64,000 nucleotides of DNA from Symbiodinium natans (Eukaryota; Sar; Dinophyceae; Suessiales; Symbiodiniaceae): the NCBI GenBank assembly GCA_905221605.1, contig CAJNDS010000648.1:1-64000 (forward strand), in the 5' to 3' direction. The position numbers were made by a program, and so were the translations under genes. Shown here in pieces: positions 1 through 14,180 of the stretch (the stretch's first letter is position 1; each line of letters opens with the position of its first letter). The notes under the pieces were generated by a model. It made no database searches and was not told where the DNA came from. It was given only the letters and a program-made list of their open reading frames with translations.

Positions 1-1985
1 CGTAGGACCTTTAGGGTCTATTTGGCACGCCTCTTTTGCCGCCGGGGAAATCCCTAGATTTGATTTTCAAGGATTTCATGAAATTTAAAATGCCCAAAAA
101 ATCCTTGAAATCCTTAAAAAAATCAAATCCCGGGATTTAATATTTTAAGGATTTCAAGGATTTTTTGGGCATTTTAAATTTTATGAAATCCTTGAAAAAT
201 CAAATCCCGGGATTTATTTTTTCAAGGATTTCAAGGATTTCATAAAATTTAAATACCGGAACTCCTGTAAAGCAAACCGCCCCCCTCCCCACTCAGAGTA
301 CGGGGAAGACCACGCGGATTTTAAAATTTATGAAATCCTTGAAATCCTTGAAAAATTAAATCCCGGGATTTGATTTTTCAAGGATTTCATGAAATTTAAA
401 ATGCCCAAAAAACCCTTGAAATCCTTAAAAAATCAAATCCCGGGATTTAATATTTTAAGGATTTCAAGGATTTTTTGGGCATTTTAAATTTCATGAAATC
501 CTTCAAAAATCAAATCCCGGGATTTGGTTTTTCAAGGATTTCAAGGATTTCATAAATTTTAAAATCCGCGTGGTCTTCCCGTACTCTGAGTGGGGAGGGG
601 GGGGTTTGCTTTTGCAGGAGTTCCGGTATTTAAATTTTATGAAATCCTTGAAATCCTTGAAAAATTAAATCCCGGGATTTAGTTTTTCAAGGATTTCATG
701 AAATTTAAAATGCCCAAAAAATCCTTGAAATCCTTACAATATTAAATCCCGGGATTTGATTTTTTTAAGGATTTCAAGGATTTTTTGGGCATTTTAAATT
801 TCATGAAATCCTTGAAAAATCAAATCCCGGGATTTGATTTTTCAAGGATTTCAAGGATTTCATAAATTTTAAAATCCGCGTGGTCTTCCCTTACTCTGAG
901 AGGGGAGGGGGGGGTTTGCTTTTGCAGGAGTTCCGGTATTTAAATTTTATGAAGTCCTTGAAATCCTTGAAAAATCAAATCCCGGGATTTAATTTTTCAA
1001 GGATTTCATGAAATTTAAAATGCCCAAAAAATCCTTGAAATCCTTAAAAAAGCAAATCCCGGGATTTAATATTTTAAGGATTTCAAGGCTTTTTTGGGGC
1101 ATTATAAATTTTATGAAATCCTTGGAAAAATTAAATCCCGGGATTTGGTTTTTCAAGGATTTCAAGGATTTCATAAATTTTAAAATCCGCGTGGTCTTCC
1201 CGTACTCTGAGTGGGGAGGGGGGGGTTTGCTTTTGCAGGAGTTCCGGTATTTAATTTTTATGAAATCCTTGAAATCCTTGAAAAATCAAATCCCGGGATT
1301 TAATTTTTCAAGGATTTCATAAAATTTAAAATGCCCAAAAAATCCTTGAAATCCTTAAAATATTAAATCCCGGGATTTGATTTTTTTAAGGATTTCAAGG
1401 ATTTTTTGGGCATTTTAAATTTCATGAAATCCTTGAAAAATCAAATCCCGGGATTTAATTTTTCAAGGATTTCAAGGATTTCATAAATTTTAAAATCCGC
1501 GTGGTCTTCCCGTACTCTGAGAGGGGAGGGGGGGGTTGCTTTTGCAGGAGTTCCGGTATTTAAATTTTATGAAGTCCTTGAAATCCTTGAAAAATCAAAT
1601 CCCGGGATTTAATTTTTCAAGGATTAAAATGCCCAAAAAATCCTTGAAATCCTTAAAAAATTCAAATCCCCGGATTTAATATTTCAAGGATTTCAAGGCT
1701 TTTTTGGGCATTTTAAATATTATGACATCCTTGAAAAATTAAATCCCGGGATTTGATTTTTCAAGGATTTCAAGGATTTCATAAATTTTAAAATCCGCGT
1801 GGTCTTCCCGTACTCTGAGTGGGGAGGGGGGCGTTTGCTTTTGCAGGAGCTCCGGTATTTAAAGTTTATGAAATCCTTGAAATCCTTGAAAAACTAAATC
1901 CCGGGATTTAATTTTTCAAGGATTTCATGAAATTTAAAATGCCCAAAAAATCATTGAAATCCTTAAAGAACTAAATCCCGGGGTT
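1..1985. repeat. ~310-bp tandem repeat, left arm, with AAATCCCGGGATTT cores
   Basis: A marker segment, ccgcgtggtcttcccgtact, recurs at about 566, 877, 1188, 1498 and 1794, so the period is close to 310 bases; one inverted copy lies near 285-325. Each unit carries several copies of the perfect 14-bp palindrome AAATCCCGGGATTT, flanked by CCTTGAAAAAT on one side and ATTTTTCAAGG on the other, so each can fold as a hairpin. The short open frames here are shadows of the repeat; no gene is seen. Confidence 0.9.
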
Positions 1986-1986
1986 C

Positions 1987-2052
1987 GGTTTAGGGTTTAG
2001 GGTTTAGGGTTTAGGGTTTAGGGTTTAGGGTTTAGGGTTTAGGGTTTAGGGT
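1987..2052 (+). repeat. interstitial telomere tract (TTTAGGG)n
   Basis: About nine uninterrupted TTTAGGG units, G-rich strand on plus. The mirrored tract at 10764-10871 is longer, so copy number changed after the palindrome formed. 2053-2195 is a degenerate stretch with no gene seen. Confidence 0.95.
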
Positions 2053-2195
2053 AATATCCTTGAAACCCTTAACAAAAATCAAATACCAGATTTGATGGTG
2101 TAAGGAGTTCATAAAAAGTTAAGATGCCGAAAAAGAATTAAAACCCTTTAAAATCAAACCCCGGGATTTGTCTTTTCCAGGATTTCAGACATACC

Positions 2196-2525
2196 CGCTC
2201 ATTGCCCATCCCACATCACCCCGCATCATCTCCCATCGTTTCTCTCATCCCCCATCATGCCCCATCATCCCCCAATCATCCCCCATCATCTCCCATCATC
2301 ATTCCCCGTCATCTCTCATAATCCCTTTCACCCCCCCATCATCCACCATCATCCCCCATCAGCCCCCATCATCGTCCCCGATCAGCCCCTATCATGCCCC
2401 ATCATGTCTCTCATCCCGCGTCATCCCCCATCATTCCCCATCATCCCCCATCATCTCCCATCATCCCGCATCATCCCCCATCATCATTCCCCATCATCTC
2501 CCATAATCCCTTTCACCCCCCATCT
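2196..2525 (+). repeat. CATC-rich minisatellite, left arm
   Basis: Degenerate repeats of catcccccatcatc and close variants. Proline/histidine/serine open frames across it are artefacts of composition. The mirror copy is at 10271-10620 and carries one or two more units. Confidence 0.9.
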
Positions 2526-4637
2526 TGAGGGGTTAGTGACTGCCCTAGAGGTTAGTCGTATGTCCCCCCGCTTCGTGTTGTTGTGATTTGGTAGGGGCCC
2601 AGAGGTTTGTATGAGCTGTTTTCTTCGTTCGTGTTGTAAGGGTTTTGTGAGGGCCCCGGAGGTTTGTCGCATGTCCGATTTCTTCGTGCTTGTAGGGTTT
2701 GGGGATTGTCTAGATAATTGTCAAAAATCATTCCTTCCGCGCTCGTACTATGAGGGGCTAGTGGCTGCCCTAGAGGTTTGTTGTATATTCCCCCGCTTCG
2801 TGTTCCTGAGATTTGGTAGGGGCCAGAGGCTTGTCATATGTCCCCTCCCTTCGTCCCTTCGTGTTGTGAGGGTTGCATTCGGCCTTGGAGGTTTGTCGTA
2901 TGTCCCCTTTCTTGGCGTCTAGATGATTGTCATCATAAGTCATTTGCTTCCGTGGTCGTATTATGAGGGCTATTGACCGCCCTAGAGGTTTGTCGTATGC
3001 CCCCCTGCTTCGTGTTCCTGTGAGTTGGGAGCGGCCTAAAGGTTTATCTTTTGTCCCCTCCCTTCGTCCCTTCGTATTGTAAGGGTTTCGTGAGCGCTCT
3101 GGAGGTTTTTCATATGTCCCCTTTGTTCGTGCTTGTAGGGTTGAGGGAGTGTCTACATGATTATCATATAATATCATTTGCTTCCGCAGTCGCTATGAGG
3201 GTATTGATTGCCCTAAAGATTTCTCGTGTGCCCCCCCGCTTCGTATTCCTGTGATTTGGTAGGGGTCTAGAGGTTTGTCGTAATTCCTCTCCCTTCGTTC
3301 CTTCGTGGGATGTTTGCGTGTGTCCCCTTTCTTCGTGCTTGTAGGGTTTGGGGAGCCTAGACGACTGATATATACATATATATATATATAATTCGATTCC
3401 GCGCTCGTATTGTGAGGGGCTAGTGGTCGCCCTAGAGGTTTGTCGTATGTCCCCCCGATTCCTGTTCCTGAGATTTGGTAGGGGCCTAGAGCTTTGTCGT
3501 ATGTCCCCTCCTTTCGCCCCTTCGTGTTGTAGGGGTTTTGTTGGGCCTTGAAGGCTTGTCGTGTGTCCCCTTTCTTCGTGCTTGGAGAGTTTGAGGAGCG
3601 TCGAGATGACTACCATACATCATTTGCTTCCGTGCTCGTACTATGTGCGGTTAGTGACTGCCCTAGAGGTTTGTCGTATGTCCCCTTCCTTCGTCCCTTC
3701 GCGTTGTATGGGTGGTAAGGGTTTTGTGAGGGCCCTGGAGGCTAGTCGTATATCCACTTTCTTCGAGCTTGTAGGGTTTGGGGGGGAGCGTCTAGAGTCT
3801 AGATGATCGTCATATATGATTTGCTTCCGTGCTCAAACTATGAGGGGCTAGTGACTGTCATAGAGGTTTGTCATTTGTCCCCCCCGTTTCCTTGGTCCTG
3901 TGATTTGGTAGGGGCTTAGAGGTTTGTCATACGTTCCCTCGCTTCGTCCTTTCGTGTTGCAAGGGTTTTGTGAGAGCCCGGCAAATTTGCCGTATGTCCC
4001 TTTTCTTCTTGCTTGTAGGGTTTGGGGAGCGTCTAGACGACTGACATATGTAATTTGATTCCGGGCTCGTATTGTGCGGGGCTAGTGACTGCCCTAGAGG
4101 TTTGTCGTATGCCCTCCGCTTGTTCCTGTGATGTAGTAGGGGCCTACAGGTTTGTCGTGTGTCCCCTTTCTTGGCATCTAGATGATTGTCATAAGACATT
4201 TGCTTCTGTGGTCGTATTGTGAGGGCTATTGACTGCCCTAGAGGTTTGTCGTATGCCCCCCTGCTTCGTGTTCCTGTGAGTTGGGAGGGGCCTAGAGGTT
4301 TATCTTTTGTCCCCTCCCTTCGTCCCTTCGTGTTGTAAGGGTTTCGTGAGCGCTCTGGAGGTTTTTCATATGTCCCCTTTGTTCGTGCTTGCAGGGGTTG
4401 GGGGAGTGTCTACATGATTATCATATATCATTTGCTTCCGCAGTCGCTATGAGGGTATTGATTGCCCTAAAGATTTCTCGTGTGCCCCCCCGCTTCGTAT
4501 TCCTATGATTTGGTAGGGGTCTAGAGGTTTGTCGTAATTCCTCTCCCTTCGTTCCTTCGTGGGATGTTTGCGTGTGTCCCCTTTCTTCGTGCTTGTAGGG
4601 TTTGGGGAGCCTAGACGACTGATATATATATATATAT

Positions 4638-4672
4638 GTGGCATGGACCTTTAGGGTCTATTTGGCACGCCC
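4638..4672 (+). repeat. internal copy of the palindrome-end sequence
   Basis: The string ggacctttagggtctattt followed by ggcacgcc matches the outermost bases of the palindrome (near 5-35, and reversed near 12530-12558). Here it sits exactly where arm symmetry ends and the (TAG)n tract begins, so it may mark a recombination breakpoint. Confidence 0.75.
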
Positions 4673-4687
4673 CTTTGTTTACTATTT

Positions 4688-5152
<465 letters not shown>

Positions 5153-5890
5153 GTAAATGTAGATCCAGCCGGCCAACAGCCAGACTTAGGCAAGCACCCT
5201 CGCTTCGTGTTTCCTGTGACTTGGTAGGGTCCAGAGGTTTGTCGTATGTCCCCTCCCTTCGTCCCTTCGTGTTGTAAGGGTTTTGTAAGGGCTTTGGAGG
5301 TTTGTGTGCTTCCCCTTTCTCGTTCTTATAGGTTTTGGGGGAGCATCAAAATGATTATCATATATGATGTGTTTCCGTGCTCGTATTATGAGGGCTAGTG
5401 CCTGCCCTATATAGAGGTTTGTCGTATGTCCCCCCGCTTCGTGTTCCTGTGATTTGGTAGGGGGCTAAAGGTTTGTCGTGTGTCCCCTCCCTTCGTCCCT
5501 TCGTGTTGTAAGGGTTTTGGGAGGGTCCTGGAGGTTTGTCGTATGTCCCCTTTGTTCGTGCTTGTAGGGTCTGGGGAGTGTGTAGATGATAATCACATAT
5601 CATGTGCTTCCGTGCTCGTATTATGAGGGGCTAGTGATTGGCCTGGAGGTTTGTCAGATGACGCCCCCGCTTCGTGATCCTGTGATTTGGTAGGGGCCTA
5701 AAGGTTTGTAGTGTGTCGCCTCCCTTCTCTCCTTCCTATTGTAAGGGTTCTGTGAGGGCCCTGGAGGTTTGTCGTATGTCCCCTTTCTTCTTGCTTGTAG
5801 GGTTTGGGGAGCATCTAGATGATAGAGGTTTGTCGTATGTCGTCTCCCTTCGTCCCTTCGTGTTGTAAGGGGTTTGTGAGGGCCCTGAAG

Positions 5891-8800
5891 GTCTAGGGCA
5901 GTTACTAGCGCCTCATAGTACGAGCACGGAAGCAAATGATAATGACAATCATCTAGACGCTGCCCAAATCCTACAAGCACGAAGAAAGGGACATACGGCA
6001 AATTTGCAGGGCCCTCACAAAACCCTTACAACAAGAAGGGACGAAGGAAGGGCACATACGACAAACCTCTAGGACCCTCACGAAACCCTTACAACACGAA
6101 GGGACGAAGGGATTGTATCTAATTTCGTTTATGGTAAAATGACATACGACAAATCTCCAGGACCCTAGCAAATGACATGAACACGAAGCAGGGAGACATA
6201 AAACAAACCTCTAGGGCAGTCACTAGCCCCTCATAATACGAGCACGGAAGCAAATCATATATGATAATCATCTAGACGCTCCCCACGCCCTACAAGCACG
6301 AAGAAAGGAGACATACGATAAATCTTCCAGGTCCAACAAAACCCTTGCAACTCAAAGGGACGAAGGGAGGGGGCACACGACATACCTCTTTAGGCCCCTA
6401 CCACATCGCAGGAACGGAAAGCGGCGGGACATACGACAAACCTCTATGACAAACACCAGCCCCTCATAATACGAGCACGGAAGCAAATGATATATGACAG
6501 TTTTCTAGAAGATCCCCAAACCCTCTAAGAAAAAAGAAAGGTGACATACGACAAACCTTCCCCCAACAAAGCAATTTCAACACGAAGGGACGAAAGGAGG
6601 GGACATTCGACAAGTCTCTGGCCCCTACCAAATCTCATGAACACGAAGCGTGGGGACATACGACAAATCTCCAAGGGCCCTCAGAAAAATTTTATCAGCC
6701 TTACAACACGAAAGGACGAAGGCAGGGGACATACGACAAACCTGTAGGCCCCTACTACATCACAGGAACAAGGAAGCGGGGGGGGGGCATACGACAAACC
6801 CCTAGGGCAGTCACTAGCCCCTCACAATACGAGCACGGACTCAAGTTATATGTCAGTCGTCTAGACGCTCCCCAAACCCTACAAGTGAGAAGAAAGGGGA
6901 CACACGGCAAATTTGCAGGGCTCTCACAAAAACCCTTGCAACACGAAAGGACGAAGCGAGGGAACGTATGACAAACCTCTAAGCCCCTACCAAATCACAG
7001 GACCAAGGAAACGGGGGGGACAAATGACAAACCTCTAGGACAGCCACTAGCCCCTCAGAGTTTGAGCACGGAAGCAAATCATATATGACGATCATCTAGA
7101 CTCTAGACGCTCCCCCAAACCCTACAAGCTCGAAGAAAGTGGATATACGACTAGCCTCCAGGGCCCTCACAAAACCCTTACCACCCATACAACGCGAAGG
7201 GACGAAGGAAGGGGACATACGACAAACCTCTAGGGCAGTCACTAACCCCACATAGTACGAGCACGGAAGCAAATGATGTATGGTAATCATCTCGACGCTC
7301 CTCAAACTCTCCAAGCACGAAGAAAGGGGACACACGACAAACCTTCAAGGCCCAACAAAACCCCTACAACACGAAGGGAGGGGACATACGACAAAGCTCT
7401 AAGCCCCTACCAAATCTCAGGAACGGGAATCGGGGGGACATACGACAAACATCTAGGGCAATCACTAGCCCCTCACAATACGAGCACGGAATCAAATTAT
7501 ATGTCAGTCGTCTAGACGCTCCCCAAACCCTACAAGTGAGAAGAAAGGGGACACACGGCAAATTTGCAGGGCTCTCACAAAACCCTTGCAACACGAAAGG
7601 ACGAAGCGAGGGAACGTATGGCAAACCTCTAAGCCCCTACCAAATCACAGGACCAAGGAAACGGGGGGGACAAATGACAAACCTCTAGGACAGCCACTAG
7701 CCCCTCATAGTTTGAGCACGGAAGCAAATCATATATGACGATCATCTAGACTCTAGACGCTCCCCCCAAACCCTACAAGCTCGAAGAAAGTGGATATACG
7801 ACTAGCCTCCAGGGCCCTCACAAAACCCTTACCACCCATACAACGCGAAGGGACGAAGGAAGGGAACATACGACAAACCTCTAGGGCAGTCACTAACCCC
7901 ACATAGTACGAGCACGGAAGCAAATGATGTATGGTAATCATCTCGACACTCCTCAATTCTCCAAGCTCGAAGAAAGGGGACACACGACAAACCTTCAAGG
8001 CCCAACAAACCCTACAACACGAAGGGGCGAAAGGAGGGGACATACGACAAAGCTCTAGGCCCCTACCAAAGCTCAGGAACAGGAATCGGGGGGACATACG
8101 ACAAACCTCTAGGGCGATCACTAGCCCCTCACAATACGAGCGCGGAATCGAATTATATATATATATATATATATATATCAGTCGTCTAGGCTCCCCAAAC
8201 CCTACAAGCACGAAGAAAGGGGACACACGCAAACATCCCACGAAGGAACGAAGGGAGAGGAATTACGACAAACCTCTAGACCCCTACCAAATCATAGGAA
8301 TACGAAGCGGGCGGGCACACGAGAAATCTTTAGGGCAATCAATACCCTCATAGCGACTGCGGAAGCAAATGATATATGATAATCATCTAGACACTCCCCA
8401 AACCCTGCAAGCACGAACAAAGGGGACATACGAAAAACCTCCAGAGCGCTCACGAAACCCTTACAACACGAAGGGACGAAGGGAGGGGACAAAAGATAAA
8501 CCTCTAGGCCCTTCCAACTCACAGGAACACGAAGCAGGGGGGCATACGACAAACCTCTAGGGCAGTCAATAGCCCTCACAATACGACCACAGAAGCAAAT
8601 GTCTTATGACAATCATCTAGATGCCAAGAAAGGGGACACACGACAAACCTGTAGGCCCCTACTACATCACAGGAACAAGCGGAGGGCATACGACAAACCT
8701 CTAAGGCAGTCACTAGCCCCGCACAATACGAGCCCGGAATCAAATTACATATGTCAGTCGTCTAGACGCTCCCCAAACCCTACAAGCAAGAAGAAAAGGG

Positions 8801-10270
8801 ACATACGGCAAATTTGCCGGGCTCTCACAAAACCCTTGCAACACGAAAGGACGAAGCGAGGGAACGTATGACAAACCTCTAAGCCCCTACCAAATCACAG
8901 GACCAAGGAAACGGGGGGGACAAATGACAAACCTCTATGACAGTCACTAGCCCCTCATAGTTTGAGCACGGAAGCAAATCATATATGACGATCATCTAGA
9001 CTCTAGACGCTCCCCCCCAAACCCTACAAGCTCGAAGAAAGTGGATATGCGACTAGCCTCCAGGGCCCTCACAAAACCCTTACCACCCATACAACGCGAA
9101 GGGACGAAGGAAGGGGACATACGACAAACCTCTAGGGCAGTCACTAACCGCACATAGTACGAGCACGGAAGCAAATGATGTATGGTAATCATCTCGACGC
9201 TCCTCAAACTCTCCAAGCACGAAGAAAGGGGACACACGACAAACCTTCAAGGCCCAACAAAACCCCTACAACACGAAGGGGCGAAAGGAGGGGACATACG
9301 GCAAACCTTCCAGGCCCTGGGCCCTACCAAATCTCAGGAACAGGAATCGGGGGGACATACGACAAACCTCTAGGGCAATCACTAGCCCCTCACAATACGA
9401 GCACGGAATCGAATTATACATATATATATATATATGTATATCAGTCGTCTAGGCTCCCCAAACCCTACAAGCACGAAGAAAGGGGACACACGCAAACATC
9501 CCACGAAGGAACGAAGGGAGAGGAAATACGACAAACCTCTAGACCCCTACAAAATCACAGGAATACGAAGCGGGGGGACACACGAGAAATCTTTAGGGCA
9601 ATCAATACCCTCATAGCGACTGCGGAAGCAAATGATATATGATAATCATCTAGACACTCCCCAAACCCTGCAAGCACGAACAAAGGGGACATACGAAAAA
9701 CCGCCAGAGCGCTCACGAAACCCTTACAACACGAAGGGACGAAGGGAGGGGACAAAAGATAAACCTCTAGGCCCCTCCCAACTCACAGGAACACGAAGCA
9801 GGGGGGCATACGACAAACCTCTAGGGCGGTCAATAACCCTCATAATACGACCACGGAAGCAAATGACTTATGATGACAATCATCTAGACGCCAAGAAAGG
9901 GGACATACGACAAACCTCCAAGGCCGAATGCAACCCTCACAACACGAAGGGACGAAGGGAGGGGACATATGACAAGCCTCTGGCCCCTACCAAATCTCAG
10001 GAACACGAAGCGGGGGAATATACGACAAACCTCTAGGGCAGCCACAAGCCCCTCATAGTACGAGCGCGGAAGGAATTGTTTTTGACAATTATCTAGACAC
10101 TCCCCAAACCCTACAAGCACGAAGAAAGGGGACATGCGACAAACCTCCGGGGCCCTCACAAAACCCTTACAACACGAACGAAGAAAACAACTCATACAAA
10201 CCTCTGGGCCCCTACCAAATCACAACAACACAAAGCGGGGGGACATACGACTAACCTCTAGGGCAGTCAC
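5891..10270 (-). repeat. ~230-bp satellite, reversed orientation
   Basis: From about 5890 the same satellite is read as its reverse complement (acatacgacaaacctctagg). One segment present once in the left arm (near 3561-3806) is present three times here (near 7096-7335, 7753-8000 and 8992-9237), showing local amplification after the inversion. No gene is seen. Confidence 0.9.
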
Positions 10271-10620
10271 TAACCCCTCAAGATGGGGGGTGAAAGGGAT
10301 TATGGGAGATGATGGGGAATGATGATGGGGGATGATGGGGGATGATGCGGGATGATGGGAGATGATGGGGGATGATGGGGAATGATGGGGGATGACGCGG
10401 GATGAGAGACATGATGGGGCATGATAGGGGCTGATCGGGGACGATGATGGGGGCTGATGGGGGATGATGGTGGATGATGGGGGGGTGAAAGGGATTATGA
10501 GAGATGACGGGGAATGATGATGGGAGATGATGGGGGATGATTGGGGGATGATGGGGCATGATGGGGGATGAGAGAAACGATGGGAGATGATGCGGGGTGA
10601 TGTGGGATGGGCAATGAGCG
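10271..10620 (-). repeat. CATC-rich minisatellite, right arm (GATG strand)
   Basis: Mirror of 2196-2525, read as gggggatgatgggggatgat, with extra units near 10320-10345. Confidence 0.9.
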
Positions 10621-10763
10621 GGTATGTCTGAAATCCTGGAAAAGACAAATCCCGGGGTTTGATTTTAAAGGGTTTTAATTCTTTTTCGGCATCTTAACTT
10701 TTTATGAACTCCTTACACCATCAAATCCGGTATTTGATTTTTGTTAAGGGTTTCAAGGATATT

Positions 10764-10871
10764 ACCCTAAACCCTAAACCCTAAACCCTAAACCCTAAAC
10801 CCTAAACCCTAAACCCTAAACCCTAAACCCTAAACCCTAAACCCTAAACCCTAAACCCTAAACCCTAAACC
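10764..10871 (-). repeat. interstitial telomere tract (CCCTAAA)n
   Basis: About fifteen uninterrupted CCCTAAA units, the mirror of 1987-2052. Confidence 0.95.
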
Positions 10872-10879
10872 GAACCCCG

Positions 10880-12530
10880 GGATTTAGTTCTTTAAGGATT
10901 TCAATGATTTTTTGGGCATTTTAAATTTCATGAAATCCTTGAAAAATTAAATCCCGGGATTTAGTTTTTCAAGGATTTCAAGGATTTCATCAACTTTAAA
11001 TACCGGAGCTCCTGCAAAAGCAAACGCCCCCCTCCCCACTCAGAGTACGGGAAGACCACGCGGATTTTAAAATTTATGAAATCCTTGAAATCCTTGAAAA
11101 ACCAAATCCCGGGATTTAATTTTTCCAAGGATTTCATAAAATTTATAATGCCCCAAAAAAGCCTTGAAATCCTTAAAATATTAAACCCCGGGATTTGATT
11201 TTTTAAGGATTTCAAGGATTTTTTGGGCATTTTAAATTTTATGAAATCCTTGAAAAATTAAATCCCGGGATTTGATTTTTCAAGGATTTCAAGGACTTCA
11301 TAAAATTTAAATACCGGAACTCCTGCAAAAGCAAACCCCCCCCCCTCCCCTCTCAGAGTACGGGAAGACCACGCGGATTTTAAAATTTATGAAATCCTTG
11401 AAATCCTTGAAAAATTAAATCCCGGGATTTGATTTTTCAAGGATTTCATGAAATTTAAAATGCCCAAAAAATCCTTGAAATCCTTAAAAAAAATCAAATC
11501 CCGGGATTTAATATTTTAAGGATTTCAGGGATTTTTTGGGCATTTTAAATTTTATGAAATCCTTGAAAAATTAAATCCCGGGATTTAATTTTTCAAGGAT
11601 TTCAAGGATTTCATAAAATTTAAATACCGGAACTCCTGCAAAAGCAAACCCCCCCCTCCCCACTCAGAGTACAGGAAGACCACGCGGATTTTAAAATTTA
11701 TGAAATCCTTGAAATCCTTGAAAAACCAAATCCCGGGATTTGATTTTTTCAAGGATTTCATAAAATTTAAAATGCCCAAAAAATCCTTGAAATCCTTAAA
11801 ATATTAAATCCCGGGATTTGATTTTTTAAGGATTTCAAGGATTTTTTGGGCATTTTAAATTTCATGAAATCCTTGAAAAATCAAATCCCGGGATTTAATT
11901 TTTCAAGGATTTCAAGGATTTCATAAAATTTAAATACCGGAACTCCTGCAAAAGCAAACCCCCCCTCCCCACTCAGAGTACGGGAAGACCACGCGGATTT
12001 TAAAATTTATGAAATCCTTGAAATCCTTGAAAAATCAAATCCCGGGATTTAATTTTTCAAGGATTTCATAAAATTTAAAATGCCCAAAAAATCCTTGAAA
12101 TCCTTAAAATATTAAATCCCGGGATTTGATTTTTTTAAGGATTTCAAGGGTTTTTTGGGCATTTTCAATTTCATGAAATCCTTGAAAAATCAAATCCCGG
12201 GATTTAATTTTTCAAGGATTTCAAGGATTTCATAAATTTTAAAATCCGCGTGGTCTTCCCCGTACTCTGAGTGGGGAGGGGGGCGGTTTGCTTTTGCAGG
12301 AGTTCCGGTATTTAAATTTTATGAAATCCTTGAAATCCTTGAAAAATTAAATCCCGGGATTTAATTTTTCAAGGATTTCATAAAATTTAAAATGCCCAAA
12401 AAATCCTTGAAATCCTTAAAATATTAAATCCCGGGATTTGATTTTTTTAAGGATTTCAAGGATTTTTTGGGCATTTTAAATTTCATGAAATCCTTGAAAA
12501 TCAAATCTAGGGATTTCCCCGGCGGCAAAA
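10880..12530. repeat. ~310-bp tandem repeat, right arm
   Basis: Reverse complement of the left block, with the marker near 11045, 11360, 11672 and 11985 and one copy in the opposite orientation near 12246, matching the inverted first copy of the left arm. An (AT)n run at 12563-12584 follows the end of the palindrome. Confidence 0.9.
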
Positions 12531-12600
12531 GAGGCGTGCCAAATAGACCCTAAAGGTCCTACGTACATATATATATATATATATCGGTTTTCGGGCTCAG

Positions 12601-12690
12601 GAGGCAAGCGCTTGAGGGTTTTCAAGCTCCAGCACCGCCACAAGAAAGATGAGACCTCCCGGCTCCAGTTTGACAAGAAACATGGGCTAG
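12601..12690 (+). CDS. candidate exon, unknown protein
   Basis: After ...ctcAG a frame reads GKRLRVFKLQHRHKKDETSR and continues to about 12690, rich in Lys/Arg. The acceptor is AG followed by G, like the well-supported exons in this window. No family recognised and no partner exon identified; it may belong to a gene continuing to 18 kb. Confidence 0.35.
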
Positions 12691-12699
12691 GGTTCAGGT

Positions 12700-13560
12700 T
12701 AGGGTTTAGGGGTTAGGGGTTAGGGGTTAGGGTTTAGGGTTTAGGGTCTAGGGTTTGGGGTTTAGAGTTTAAAAGTTTAGGGTTTTAGGGTTTAGGGTTT
12801 AAGGGAGAACCTCAAGACAGCATGCCCTTCCGACACCTCGGCAACGTCTTCGCGCCATGCGGATCTCTATATGCCTCAAGGGGATCGCGGGACGGAACCG
12901 TTCGATGAAGAGAGTCCTGGAACTTTTTTACCTACATCTTTCTGGGGCATACCTACGAAAAGAGGGGTGTAGTTCCTACTAAACTGGAGGCAAGTAGAAG
13001 GGTCCCAGGGTCATACTCAGATCCCTCAGGATGTATCTTGAAGAGGTTCCCTGTATATACTCCTAGTATGGCCCGTAAATTCCCTTAAGGGGATCTTCAA
13101 AAAAGGGTCCCCAAATCCAAGGGTACAACCTTCGGGGTCCAAGGTAGAGTCCCATGATTCAAAGGCGTAGGCTGGCCATTCTTGGGGGTTTAGGGTTTAG
13201 GGTTTAGGGTTTACGGCTTAGGGCATAGGGCTTATAGGGTTTAGGGTTTAGGGTTTAGGGTTTAGGGTTTAGGGTTTAGGGTTTAGGGTTTAGGGTTTAG
13301 GTTTAGGGTAGTCTCTGTCCCTATTTACGGTCGAGCGTCTTTGGGTTCAGGGCTCAATAATCGTCTCTACCACCCTAAACCAGGTCAGGGTGGAGGACCC
13401 ACATGGGCTAAGGTTCAGGGTTTTGGGTTTAAGGCTCGGGGTTGAGGGTTTAGGGTTTAGGGTTTAGGGTTTAGGGCGCAGGGTTTAGGGTTTACGGTTT
13501 AGGGTTTAGGGTTTAAGGTTTCGGGCTTAGGGTTTAGGGTTTCGGGCTCAGGGGAGGTTT
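12700..13560. repeat. telomere-like tracts with unique spacers
   Basis: Several TTTAGGG tracts and degenerate variants, including a long clean one at about 13185-13305. The spacer 13000-13160 carries ggtacaaccttcggggtcc, a motif seen again near 41940, probably an end of a small dispersed element. A plus frame at 12820-12950 is open but has no recognisable similarity. Confidence 0.7.
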
Positions 13561-13613
13561 AGGGTTGAGGGTTTGGAGTACTAGGGTCCACGCCTCCGCG
13601 GCATCTTCCTCAG

Positions 13614-13672
13614 GTCTTCTCACCGGTCCTTTTTCGCTCGCCCGGGCCTTGACAACTTGAGGCACTTGAGGA
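13614..13672 (+). CDS. candidate exon, unknown protein
   Basis: Between CCTCAG|G and CTTGAG|GA a frame reads SSHRSFFARPGLDNLRHL. Both edges fit the AG|G acceptor and GA donor used elsewhere in the window. No family recognised. Confidence 0.3.
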
Positions 13673-13832
13673 ATTCAGTTTCAAGGGTTTAGGGTTTAGG
13701 GTTTCGTTTTTTGGATGTTGAATGTTGCGGAGAGTTTTCTACTGCCCCCCCACCGCTCGACAGTGAGAAGCAGCGCAACAGCCCTGCACCCTAAACCCCT
13801 AAGGCCCCTGAGGCCAGTAAGGCCCCTGAGGC

Positions 13833-14130
13833 CCCTAAACCCTAAACCCCTAAACCCCTAAACCCCTAAACCCCTAAACCCCTAAACCCCTAAACCCCTA
13901 AACCCCTAAACCCCTAAACCCCTAAACCCCTAAACCCCTAAACCCCTAAACCCCTAAACCCCTAAACCCCTAAACCCCCCCTAAACCCCTAACCCCTAAA
14001 CCCCTAAACCCCTAAACCCCTAAACCCCTAAACCCCTAAACCCCTAAACCCCTAAACCCCTAAACCCCTAAACCCCTAAACCCCTAAACCCCTAAACCCC
14101 TAAACCCCTAAACCCCTAAACCCCTAAACC
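13833..14130 (-). repeat. variant telomere-like octamer array (CCCCTAAA)n
   Basis: More than 30 nearly perfect CCCCTAAA octamers, one base longer than the CCCTAAA heptamer used elsewhere. The array is internally homogeneous with one break near 13976-13990. Confidence 0.95.
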
Positions 14131-14180
14131 CTAACCCTTAACGCCCCTAAGGCCCCTAAGACCCCCCCTAATCCCAGCAG

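Noticed and set aside
13833-14130. CRISPR-like regular repeat array
   Set aside because: Repeats are contiguous octamers with no spacers; the context is eukaryotic.
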